From: Gordionus sp. m RMFG-2023
Taxonomy: Eukaryota; Nematomorpha; Gordioida; Chordodea; Parachordodidae
Reading direction: 5' to 3'
Assembly (NCBI RefSeq): GCF_954871325.1
Contig: NC_088776.1
Location: 45,402,569-45,466,568 of the forward strand
Length of the DNA: 64,000 bases
Notes under the pieces: model-generated
Database searches by the model: none
What the model was told of the DNA's origin: nothing
The model's input: only the letters and a program-made list of their open reading frames with translations
Translations under genes and position numbers: made by a program
Shown here: positions 1 to 11,579 of the stretch, piece after piece
Position numbering within the stretch: the first letter of the stretch is position 1
Layout: the number at the start of each line of letters is the position of its first letter

Positions 1-299
1 ACTAAGAACTTATTAACAACTCTTAATTTATGCTAATTTTTATTTCATAGATTTTTTATTCATAAATAAATACTCAAAAATTTAAGATATTGCCTGAAAT
101 TATGCACTCTGGTAAAATCAGATTTTTTTCAAATTTAAAAACTATTTTGGTAGATGATTTGATATTAAGACTCAGTATTCCTTCATAACATGAGAATTCC
201 GGATAAGTGGTTATTGCATAAAAACTTACCACATAAAAATTATATCTTAAATAATTATTTTTCAAAAGAACTTTTCAAAATATTTATTTATTAACACCA

Positions 300-395
300 T
301 TGATCTAAGACCTGTCTACTCAGCGCGTGAATTATACGCAAATACTTCTTCGCGTAATTGCGCCAATGCCAATAAACCTTGAATATAAATTGATT
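300..395 (-). pseudogene. Left-arm copy of an exon-like segment, with a stop
   Basis: The minus strand encodes the same peptide as 60672-60745 in the right arm (LLALAQLREEVFAYNSRAE), but here the next codon after RAE is TAG where the right arm has AAG. The peptide has ordinary protein composition, unlike the surrounding A+T-rich filler. It may be an exon fragment of a host gene caught by the duplication. The protein was not recognised. Confidence 0.35.
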
Positions 396-1080
396 ACGAT
401 AATAATTAAATTCTCAGATTATACCACTATTAACCTCTAAACGAAAGCGTTTTACATAAAAATTATTACCTAAAGACTATAAAATTTTAGAGAAATAACT
501 ATTATAAAAATAATTTTTCAATTTTGATACCTCTTTAAAAAATGAATTAGAATAGAAAATTTATAATGTATATACCTTTTTTACTTGCTCTTCTGTTACA
601 GTAGAGAACTTACGTATACTTTAAACATATTATTCATTCATGGATAAAATTTGAAATATGAATATATTACACTAATTGTACATTTTTACACAATTATATA
701 TTTAAAAATTTAATATTATTTCTTAGAACTACTTAAGGGGTTTTTGCAAGAACTATAATTAATAGAGCATCATTATATATATACATCACAAATATGGTCA
801 TTTTTGTTATGTTTATCAGCATATTGGTCCAAATATATATAAAATTTCAAAATAAATTTGGCGGCCTTCAACATGTTTAATTAATAGATATTCTGAAATA
901 TTAAGGTCCATAACACCCTATCATGATATTTTATAAGTATAATTATATTAGATCTATTTTTTATTGTATATAGATAGTTTATAGTTATAAATATAAATTA
1001 TATTGTTTATAACAATCAGATATTTCTTGCAAATGAGTTTTGACAAAATAGGAAAATATATATAATAATTGCAATATAAT

Positions 1081-4000
1081 TGTTGTAATATAAAAATAAT
1101 TGATAAAAAAAATAATGTTAAAGAAAAATATATTATATTTTGTAAAAATCGGCGTTATTCATTATTATTATTTTTATGTTGTAAAATTCAAAACAGGAAT
1201 AAAATATTTAGTTTGCAGAATTCTTGGGCCTTCTTACACTTCTTACAGTTTAGGGCCTTCTTACAATTCTTACAGTTTGGTGCCGTTTATTTTTTTATTC
1301 AACGAGAAGATATCTGGGGAAGAGTGGACGCAGTGTACTAATAAAATATACAATCACGGTGAAAAATAAAAATTCATAATAATAAAAGGTAAAATATTTT
1401 TATTTGAATGTATTAAAAAAAAAAGTTTAATAAAAAAGGGATAAAAGCAGGGATGCGAACCCGGCAAAATTTTAGCCCCGGGTTCGGTTCAGGTTCGGTT
1501 TAAGTAAAAAATAAAAGGTGGGTTCGGGTTTGGTTTATGGAAATATTTTTGAACCCAGGTTTGGTTCCGGGTTCAGCTCGGGTTTAAGAATTTTCGAATT
1601 GATATTAAAAAACTAGACATAATTTTGGTATAAAAATAAATTTTTTATTTTATTTATAGACAAAATACATTTAAAAATACAAAACAGTCATAAACCTAGA
1701 AATAAAAGAGTTAAAGAGGATAAATTTTAAATAGCAATGATTTCATAAAATTAAAAAACAGATATATAAATTTAATTTCAATTATAATATACACTTCATT
1801 AATATATATTAAAAATTAATCTGAACAAAAAATAAATATAATAATTTTTACTTTGACTTGTTCATTCCTTTAATTAGTAATCCTTGAGACTAAGTAAAAA
1901 ATTAAAAATAAATGGCGTGAATGTATTTAATTGCTTTAAATTTATTTAACACTCCAATAGGAATCTTTGAAAATAAATTTTTAAAAAAATTAAAAAATGG
2001 CGTAAATGAATTAAGTTGTTTAAAATTTATTATCACTTCACTTAAAAGGTATTATGATAATTTTTTAAAATCTCAATTAAATTATTAATATTTGTATTTA
2101 CAATTATACAAATATCTTAATATATGATTTTAAACAATACACTGAACCCGCTTGAACCCGGGTTCATAAAAATTCCTGGGTTCGGTTCGGGGTTGTAAAA
2201 ATTTTATAAATGGTGTTCAGGTTCGGTTCGGGTTCAGATTTTTTATCAAAAACCCGGGTTTACTCTTCCGGGTTCAGGTTCGGTTCAAATCCCTGGATAA
2301 AAGCTAATAATTATTTTGAAGTCAGGAATTTGTCACAATGTATTTATTTAATATTAATTTTAAGTCTAATATTAAGTATTTATATTTGGTATAAAAGAAG
2401 AAATTAATAGAGAGGCAAATAAAATAAGATTGTTAGTTAAAACAAATGGATAGAGAAAAAAATGAAAAATATGATAAAATTGAAAAGTTATATAATGAAA
2501 TATGTTTGATGAAAAATGTGAAATAGTAAAAATAAATATCATTAGAGATACTAAAAAAAGAAAATTTGAAATTAATGATAATAAACCAGAGATCATTAGA
2601 GATTCTGAAAAAGAAAATGATGATATGAATATAAGAAATAAAAAAAAAGAGAGTGAAATTGAAAAAATGAGAAAAATAATGAGAGAAGAATGGGAAAATG
2701 AAAGAAAGGAGATAGAAGAATTGGAAAGAAAAAATAAAGAAAAATTGGATAAAATTGAATTTAAAAGAAAAGAAATATTAATAGTAGAAATGACGGAAAT
2801 GAAAATAAAGATAAAAGAATTGGAGGAGAAGAATAAAGAAAAAGAATTAGAGCGAAAGAAATTATGGAAATAATTCAGGAGAAAATAGGGACAGAATGGA
2901 ATATAGCAGGAATCAGTGTAACAGAACGGGTCAAAATAGAATGTGTTATAATTGTGGAAAATATGGACATATAGGCAGAGAATGTAATGAAGGAATAAAT
3001 AAAAAAATGTTACCTGTAGTTTGCAAAAGATGTGGAAACCGAGGACATAATGCTGAGGAATGTTATGTTCCGGCATATAAAATATTAAATGAAAAACAAA
3101 GAATTACAGCGGCGGAAATTGTGGAAAGTTTGGACATAATCAGGATAAGTGTTATAAAAATCAACAGGGAAATTCCAAAGCATTTCCAGCGGGGGAGTAT
3201 AGAAAATAGAAGAGAATAATATTTATGAAAAAAGAAATGTAGAAGATATAACGTGTTTTAAATGTCGTAATATTGGTCATTATGCGAAAGATTGTACATC
3301 AGGATGACTGTATGATAGTGAAATAAAAACATTTGGAGGAGTTACATCAAAAAATGAGTTGGATCTATTGAAAGAAAATATATATAAAAATAAGATAAAT
3401 GATCATAATGAAATTGAAAGAAAATATATATAAAAACAAGATAAATGATCATAATGAAATAGAAAGAAAAAATGAAGGAAATGTAAATAACACTTATGGG
3501 ATTTATAAAAATATGTTGGAAAATGAAACACGAAAGAATATACATATTAGTAATTAACCGATTTTCAAGTTGGAAGATAATAAAAATTTTGATCAATGTC
3601 CAAGAGTAAAAGTGAATGTAGGAAATAAAGAGATTTTGATGTTATTGGATACAGGGGCAACAATATCTGTGATGGGGTATAATGAATTTTACAAGTTATG
3701 GCCGAATGAAACAATAATTAAAGATAAAATGAGGATAAAACAATTGAATGGTTCAGAAATTTTGCCATTGGGAAAAGTAAATTTACTGGTATTAATAAAT
3801 AACGAATTAATAAATTTGGACTTGTGGGTATTAGAAGAAAAAATTGTTACAGTTTTGGGATGGAATTGGATATCAAAATTTGGTTTAGAAAATATTTTGT
3901 TGAATATATTTCAGGGGAAAAATGAAAAATAAAAATATTGAAGTATTAAAAAAATCTGTAAAAGAGGTGGATGTTAAAAACTCGGGTAATAAATTAATGA

Positions 4001-4476
4001 AAGAAATTTTATAGAATATTAAAATTGAGAGTAATAATAATCAAAGAATTTGTGATAATAAAGAAAATGAATTTGTGGAAAGTAAAATGCTAAAGATGAT
4101 GAAATTAAAAATATATTAAATAATTCTGAGGAAGTTCAGAAAAATGGAAAAATTATAAGTGATAAAATGGGTCAGGAAAAACTTGATATTTTGGATAATA
4201 AAATTGATATAAGTTTAATACCTCTGAACCTGATACGGAAATTAAAAAAAAAATTGATTTGGAAATTAATAATATTACAGTTGATTTGGAAGTTGGTAAT
4301 ATTTTGGAATCTGAAATTAAAAAAAATAGTGATTTGGAAATTGAAAATATTTCGGTTGATATGAAAGTGGAAAATATTTTGGGAATTGATGATGAAAATT
4401 TTAATTTGGAAATAGACAATGAAATAATTTCAGGGAAATCGAGGATGGTGAATAATTATATAAAATGTGATGAGAT
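1081..4476 (+). mobile_element. Truncated LTR retroelement fossil (gag and protease part)
   Basis: A retroelement remnant present only in the left arm. A possible 5' LTR (TG...CA, about 1081-1275) is followed by a TGGTGCCG leader like a primer-binding site. Next come a charged coiled-coil gag-like region (about 2500-2875), zinc knuckles of CX2CX4HX4C type (about 2940-3090 and 3245-3300), an aspartic protease with an LLDTGATISVMG core (about 3570-3930), and a charged repetitive tail. No reverse transcriptase, integrase or second LTR is seen, so the family is uncertain; gag-protease order fits Ty3/Gypsy or a relative. It is broken in several places and carries a hAT insertion at 1448-2295. Its absence from the right arm dates it after the duplication. 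The junction at 4476 coincides with loss of the host block kept at 58846-59929. Confidence 0.7.
1448..2295. mobile_element. Non-autonomous hAT element (848 bp)
   Basis: The ends are inverted repeats (CAGGGATGCGAACCC at the left; the complement of the right end reads CAGGGATTTGAACCGAACC). They are flanked by a perfect 8-bp target-site duplication, GATAAAAG, at 1440-1447 and 2296-2303. Both ends carry many copies of the G+C-rich word GGTTCGG or its complement, while the middle is A+T-rich and non-coding. TIR length and 8-bp duplication are diagnostic of the hAT superfamily. It is inserted in the LTR fossil. Confidence 0.93.
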
Positions 4477-5423
4477 TTAGACCTCTTGAATTATTCATTT
4501 AACTCATATTATTAAAATTGTTTTAATAATTTTAACTTTGTCTTTTAATTTACATAATGATTAATAGCATCGTACTCTCTCCCCTAGCATATATATTTTT
4601 TAAATAATTCTATTCAATCACAAATTATATTGACTGTATTACCCAGGGCATAAATTTGGAAATTTGTCACCACTAACAAATTTAGAGCATTCTATATTAT
4701 GATAGGTAGATATTCCGGAAATTATTATAATTCATAGATAGATTTTTAATATTTGTTTAGCTTATGATTAAGAACAAAATAGAGCAAAAGAACAAATTTC
4801 TTGCCATCTAGCCCCAGTTTTCTTTAAACTCTCAAAATAAACAACAAATTTTTATTCGGATAACACTTTTAAAATCTAAAGTTTGTTTAAAATTTAACTA
4901 CTATTTGAAATGGATATTATTAAAGGTTGGATTTATATAATTTACTTTTCCAATTTAATAATATTAATTATCACACTCATATCTCGCCGTTTTATCTATT
5001 GGCTATTCATTCCTTATTTCCTTATCTAAATCACCTATGTGGTATTCCAAAATATTTGAAACTATCTTATATGCCTTTCACTTGGCTCCCTGTCAATCCT
5101 GGTTTCAAGTATTATGACTCCAAATATTCTGTCTCTTTTAACCTTAGGTATAAATTATTTGTCACTTTTAAAATTTTGTAACAACAAGATGTAAATTTTA
5201 TTTTTTTGTAACATCTGATACTATTATTATTTTTCCTTGGCGAACTTTCCCTCCCCTTCTGGGTTAGTAGTAAGCTGCAAATTAGCCAACAGGGAACCCT
5301 TAATTAATATTTTATTTAAGATGAATTCTTGTATTTTAATAACAATGCATTGCTTTTGTTTTTTTTAAAATAATTATTCCACCAGGCACTTCTACACCCA
5401 GCCAAACTATATTACCCCCTGTT

Positions 5424-6033
5424 AGAGATTTGGAAATAAATTTTTCTACCCGAACTGTAAAGAAGTGGGTTTTTAGACCCAAACTAATCTGAAAATTTTT
5501 ATTAAACCCAACCCGAATATAAAATTAATCCTATATTCTCGACCCAACCCTTCTCGAAAATGAAAATATAGGTAAATTTTAGCATATTTTAAGAAATAAT
5601 GTAAATTGAATAAAATTGTAAAATAATACGCAATTAGAAGGCGACTTATTGATATATCACTGATTAAATGTACCAAATAGAAAGAGGCTGGCGGTAACAT
5701 CAACACAAAAAATATTAATATTACATTCCTTCCTATCCTTTTTAACATAGTATCACAATTATAAAAAAACTAAAAAATATTTTAAAAGATCATAAGGAAA
5801 TGTTCATATCCAATTTCTTAGAATTTTGCAATATAGAATAAAACACATCATCAAAGTATTTAAGGAATATTTTAATTTAATGTATAACATTAAAATAGAG
5901 ATATAATAAATATTTTGAGTTTGAGATTTCTTTATCTATGGGGCATGGGCTCCAAAGGGCCATGGGCAGGGCCTTTAAAAAAATTTTGCCCCCAGACTTC
6001 AGGTCAAAATTTTAGATTTTATAGGTCTCTAAT
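5424..6033. mobile_element. Possible hAT-like MITE in the left arm
   Basis: The left end reads TTAGAGATTTGG, and the complement of the right end reads TTAGAGACCTAT. Subterminal G+C-rich words (ACCCGAA and AACCCAACCCG at the left, GGGCATGGGC and GGGCC at the right) resemble the architecture of the confirmed hAT elements in this window. No target-site duplication was found, so the boundaries and the pairing of the two ends are uncertain. The right arm has the counterpart at about 57270-57880. Confidence 0.35.
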
Positions 6034-6888
6034 CTAAATAAATTAGAAATATAAGAAAGAAAATCCAGATAAAAGTTAGAAAAAAAAACGAAATCAATTA
6101 GCATACCTTCTACCCAGTAAATGCATTTCTATCCATACCAAACTTCCCGAGTTTTCACAACTCCCCCCCCCCTTCAATTTCAATAACGATATTGCATCAT
6201 AACCCACCCCCATCCGAGTGCCTGTCTCCAATAACATTTACAAAATATGAAATCTGCATATTTCTCTTTCATGGCTATATCCTGTAATTAGCTTTTATAT
6301 CCCTTTGTTACAAAATTTATACGGAAAAAAGGTTACATTTTTATAAAAAATATAGTAAATAATTTTATAGATTATTTGATTTTTTTTATGAATTCATTAT
6401 ATTTCTCAACATAGCACCTTTAGGACATTTATATTAATTTTTTATTTAAAAAAAATGTCGTAAAAGTATTTCATAAAAAAAATATATTTTGCAAATAACT
6501 AAAATTTTTATTTTCGTCTCTTATTTAGTTTTGAATATGCTAAAATTTTAGATTTCTGATACCTTTTTATAGAGTGATTCTAACTTCCTTTGAGAAAAAG
6601 GTAATAAAATTTATAGTATAGTATTTTTAATATTTATCAAAAAATATCTTCATACTTATTTTTTTAATTGTAATAATTTATACTAATTCAAAAAATTACT
6701 GTAACTTCCGATTTTTTGCCTAATTGGATGATCTTATGGGATCATATTATCGAGAGCCCAAATTAATTAACCAAGTTATAGTAATCTTATAATTTATATA
6801 TGAATGTTCTATGGTGAAGATTATATACTTTTAAAAATTATCAGGGATATAATCAAGAATTTTTGCTTATAAGAGTGCTGGGAGCGTT

Positions 6889-7067
6889 GTTAAACGGCTC
6901 AATATTTTAGCCAGAAAAATATTTCCTAAGCCTCAAAATTTTGCTAATTTATGTCTATACCTTTGTGCCATCTATGAGCAAAATCTTCATGCTTGCGTAA
7001 CATTATTCTGAATAAAATATTAAGTTAGTTTTTAAAAATCGGCTCAAATCGAACTGTTTAACAACAC
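6889..7067. mobile_element. Short MITE with GTTGTTAAACGGCTC ends
   Basis: The ends are inverted: GCGTTGTTAAACGGCTC at the left, and the complement of the right end reads TAGTGTTGTTAAACAGTTCG. GCTGGGA occurs directly outside both ends, a probable target-site duplication. The same family occurs at 23131-23347 and, through the duplication, at about 56194-56410. It has no coding capacity. Family assignment to hAT is an inference from end sequence and duplication length. Confidence 0.65.
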
Positions 7068-7635
7068 TAGCTGGGACAATAGGATTTTTTTGAAAATTTG
7101 CACATTTCGTCTATATGAAAAATTAACTATTCAATTTTTAAAACTAATTACTAGTTTAATATCATATCATTTATTTAGAATATACTAAATAAATTTAATT
7201 AAAAATTTTTACCGAGAGTAAATATTTATTCGGGGGGAAGGGGATTTATAAATTTACTAATTAACTTGGAGAAAATTTTACTAATCGTTTGAATTCGTAT
7301 TTTAGCTGATTAGTTATCAAGGGAGAATTTAACAAAAGTATTTTATACGAAATTTTATTTTTTATATCTCTTCTACTCGTTTCTTGATTTATATTTTTAT
7401 ATTCCCAATGAATTTTTTTTATCAATAAAACTTTCAGTTAAAGAAGGCTTTTTAAATTAAACTTATGAGCTGTATATTCATTTAAGGCTTTTTCCATTTT
7501 TTACGTTTTTCTAAACCACAAAAATAACACATTTCATAATAAAAACTTAAACTATTTATAAATATGACTATGATTTTAAATAATTTTTTCCTTTTTCTTT
7601 AAAAAAAATAGTATGTAAGTAATTATCCCTTATTG

Positions 7636-7800
7636 TTAGTATTGTTTAAAGTTACTTTTTAAAGTTACTTTTTAAAGTTAATAATTACAAATTATATTCT
7701 TAAAAAGTAACTGGTTACAGTCATTAGATATATTTTCTAAAATCAATTGTAGCTTATTACGGTTATATTTAAAAAGTAACTAGTTACATTGAAAATTAGT
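7636..7800. mobile_element. Possible MITE with GTAACTAGTTAC ends
   Basis: Repeated AGTTACTTTTTAAAG words on the left face AAAAAGTAACTAGTTAC on the right, forming a long imperfect palindrome typical of a small hAT-type MITE. The right arm carries the same block at about 55830-55990, so it predates the duplication. Exact ends and a target-site duplication could not be fixed. Confidence 0.4.
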
Positions 7801-9611
7801 TTAGAAAATTTTTATATTAAGCCTTTTTAATATAATCACAAAGCTCTTTCTTTCCTGATAAATTACCATCACATGGGCTATCTTAATGAATATTTCATTA
7901 TTCGCTAGAACATTTGATTAGAAATTTGCCGTTCAAATTTCTTATCAATGACTCCATGCAGCCTCTTATCTATCGTATAAATAGTTAGTCATTTATATTA
8001 GTCTGTTTAAAATATGTTATTTTTTTGTTTGTCAATCTTTTTATTATACAAAATAATTCTGTCATTTGAAAATTTTAATTCGAAAAATTAAGAAGAAAAA
8101 TAAATAAAATTTAATTAAAAAAATTGCATAATAAATATTTATTTTGCTCCGAAAAAATATATAATATTTATTTTTCATAGAAATTTGGTTTGAGCGAAAT
8201 AAATATTAATTTTATTTTATTGACAAAAAAATATTTTCAAAGTTGGTGTCTAAAAGATGTGCCAGTTTTTCTTAAAAACAAGACTAAGGAAAACTTTGTT
8301 CAGGAGCTTAGATGAGACATTATATTTAGTAAGCAGTAATTTTAAATTTGGAAAATCATCATATAAAGATAGTGAATATATGTGTAAATTTTTTAAAATA
8401 ACTTGAAAAGTATTCCAAAAAATGTAACGAGTTCTGTTATTTTTTCGCTAAAATGTCGCAAGATTCTCATCGAGTTGCTGAACATGAAGAAGAGACAGTG
8501 ACAAAAAACTTTCTAAAAAATATTTAAAAAGGAAAACGAGTAAACCTCACAATTATAAATAACACCTAGGAAATCAGGAAAAATAATTATAAGGGAAGAA
8601 AAATTAAATTTAATTATTTGTATTATATTTTAGTGAGTTTTCAAAATGGCCTCTAAACATTTATTTTACTTCTTATCCCCTCAATTTCAATGATGATCTA
8701 TCCCCTTCCCCTTGTAATAGATCCCTGGCTAGAATTAAGTAGTCAGACTGGGTATCGTTTAATCATCAGAACCCACTAACCAGCACTGTAAACTATTTTT
8801 TATACGATTTTTTTTAAAATTATCTCTATCTCTCTAATAAATCGATATCTAGAAAAAAATCTTTTCAAATAAATTTTTCCTTTCCATAATATTTTCTATT
8901 TATTCGAATAAACTTTTTAGAACCAAAAGTTTTAATATCCCAATTTATATGAAAATATAGACTCATTAGGGCCATATTCAATTAAAATAATTATATCATT
9001 CAATTCAAATTTAGTGTATTACTTAGATTTTAATGAGGCATTGCTTTGCTGGCACTTAACATTTAGCATCTAAGCATTATAAAAGATCCTCTTTCAAAAT
9101 TTTGGTATGCTCAAAAAACATTTTAATCAAATAAAAAATTATATATTATCAGTATGATTTATAAAAACCAAAACTCATTTTTAAATTTTCAGGAACCGGT
9201 TCTAACAAAAGTGTGAGTGATCAATATTATATCGTTTATAATGTATGTTAATTTTAAAGGGTTCCTTTATTGTTTAAATATTTTGAATTTTATTTTGATT
9301 GCTTTAATATAGTTTAGAACAGGAACCCTCTCAACCGCGTCAAATTTAGAAATCAGAACCCCACTTTTCACAAATTAGAACAGGAAAACCTATTTCGAAA
9401 TTTTAGAGAATTCTATTTCGTCATATAATAATGTTAGTTATCTAGATATAAAAAGTGTCATAAATTGGCTTTTAGTAAAATAAATTACAAAGACCGGAAA
9501 TCATTGTGAAATTGTTTAAATAAATAATATTTGATAATTAAATATAAAAAAATTGGTCAAATATTGCATGTTATTATACGATTGTATTGTTTTTCTATTA
9601 GATTTATTGAC

Positions 9612-11579
9612 ATGGTTGGTCCGCATTGCCACAAATTATTTATAGTGTTAATATGTTTAATATTGGTTACATTTTGTGTCCATCTAAACCCATCTGATAT
9701 TCATGAAGCTATAGCCAAAGGGGCATCGTTCAATAATCTGATACGAGATCATTTTACTAGTTTGGTCTACGATAAAAGTATTTTTTTAATATTATACTCC
9801 CATTTCCCTTTTTATGCAACAAGGTATCAGAGATTTAACAATTAGAGAATTTACATACCCTCTGACACCATTTACTATATATGGAGAGATTGCTCTAGAA
9901 TATTCTTTTGTTGCAAACCATATGAAAGCCCTTCTTAAGTAAATATTATTTGTTTCTTTCTCATAATTTTTACTTTAATTTAGAGGGAAACTAAATAAAT
10001 ATGAGATAGGGCCCTATTTATTATCCCTTAATATATCTAGTACGACTTTAGCTCGAAAATGTAAAATTGAAAAACATCTGCGAATTCACACATGTAATAA
10101 ATATGAACGGGAATTGGATGGATTCTGCAATAATATAAAGACTAAACATTGGGGAATGTCAAATATGCCCCACAAAAGACTTATTGAGCCCGATTATGGC
10201 GATGGTTATATAGATTTTGTTTTAACATAAAATAAAATTTAGTCCTACATAACTATTTCTAAAATAATCTGATTTTTTATTAAGGACTTAATAATCCTCG
10301 AATTGCTAAAAATGGAGAAGCATTACCAAATCCTAGGTTAATAACTAAAAAGGTATTTGGAAATGATGACAAGTTTCATAATGATATGACGATCATGACG
10401 ATGACATTTGGTCAATTTATTGATCATGATTTAACACAAACACCGGCTCCTACTGGTAATAGTAGTCTTAAAAATACTTATAATATGCAAACTTTAAAAT
10501 TTATATTCAGGGAGGCAATCTCCAAAATTAGAATGCTGCAAATTCCGATTTAAACACCCATTATGTTATGGCATGCCTTTTCCTTCAGATGATTCCTTCT
10601 TTTCAAAATTTAATCAAACTTGTATGAACGCCGTTAGATCTTTACCAGCTTTAAGAACTGATTGCAAAATCGGTATATGAAATATTTCTTAAAATAAATT
10701 CAATTTATACATGTATAGGTCCCCGAGAGCAAATGAATCAGGTTTCTTCGTATTTAGATGGTTCGGTGTTATATGGAAGCATAATTGAAGATAATTTGGC
10801 TTTGCGAGATGCATCAACACGTATTTGATATTGTTTAAATATTATTTTAAAATATTTATTACAGCTAAAATGAAAGTTCAACCGCATCCATTTAACCATT
10901 TAATGAGAGAATTATTACCAGCACAAGCTAATTTACAATTAGAAGAATGTATATATGCACGAAGGGCTCGTTATCATTGCTTTAGAGCAGGTAATTTTGA
11001 AGAAGTGTTAAAAATTAAATTTATAAGTTGTCCAATATTTTTTAAATTTGTATAGATCCTATTTATATAATTTGATTGTAAAATAGATATTTAAAAAACT
11101 ATATATGATAGGTGATGAAAGAAGTAATGAAAATACCCCTTTAACTGCAATGCACACGATTTGGATTAGAGAACATAATAGAATTGCTGATTGGTTGCAA
11201 CATATAAATCCTCATTGGTCTGCTGAAAAGGGGTAAGATTAAGCTAATATTTTTGATTTCGATTGATTAATATATATATTAGTTTCATCCTTTTAAACAT
11301 CTATTAGAAATAGAAATTTATTTGTATAAATAATTAAAATCATTATATTTCCAATTAATATTAAAGATTTCAAACAACAAGAAAAATTGTTGGAGCCATG
11401 TTACAACATATCTCTTATAAAGAATGGCTACCCATCTTGCTTGGGCCCATAGAAATTCAAAAACATAAATTAGAATTGGCAGATACAGGATATTTTTCAG
11501 GTTATAATGAAAATATAGATGCCACTATTGCTAATTCGTTTGCTGCTGCTGTTTTGAGATTAGGACATAGTTTAATCAA
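9612..11579 (+). CDS. Peroxidase exons 1-9 (signal peptide to proximal His)
   Basis: This block lies in the left arm and encodes residues 1-465 plus two bases of codon 466. It holds the signal peptide, the [12 protein letters not shown] motif typical of the family start, the distal histidine segment in exon 4, [19 protein letters not shown] in exon 6, the Arg/Glu pair in exon 8 and the proximal histidine at the end of exon 9. The eight introns are 44-134 bp. The exon 9 donor is GTAAAT at 11580, and a DNA transposon is inserted a few bases beyond it. Confidence 0.95.

Larger units (their letters stand above)
4477..9611. other. Non-coding arm sequence upstream of the peroxidase
   Basis: About 5.1 kb without a convincing gene, matched by 54006-58845 in the right arm. 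It holds small MITE-like pieces listed separately, C-rich tracts near 6165 and 8695, and A+T-rich filler. A short non-ATG frame at 4927-5181 is partly shared with 58201-58383 (IHSLFPYLNHLCG in both), but the right copy has a stop 60 codons in, and no family was recognised. Nothing else coding was seen. Confidence 0.6.

Noticed and set aside
2372-3076. 234-residue minus-strand frame
   Set aside because: Antisense shadow of the zinc-knuckle and charged gag-like region; phenylalanine/serine-rich filler composition.
4927-5181. Arm-shared frame MDLYNLLFQFNNI as a gene
   Set aside because: No ATG start (TTG), the mirror copy has a stop after 60 codons, and no family was recognised; kept only as a remark.
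9543-9549. TATAAAA about 65 bp upstream of the peroxidase ATG as a core promoter
   Set aside because: Such words occur everywhere in this A+T-rich sequence, and the right arm shows a different arrangement here; no transcript start evidence.
9531-9611. Upstream ATG at 9531 as the peroxidase start
   Set aside because: It would place 27 residues before the signal peptide, and the right-arm copy has a stop in the same frame before 9612.
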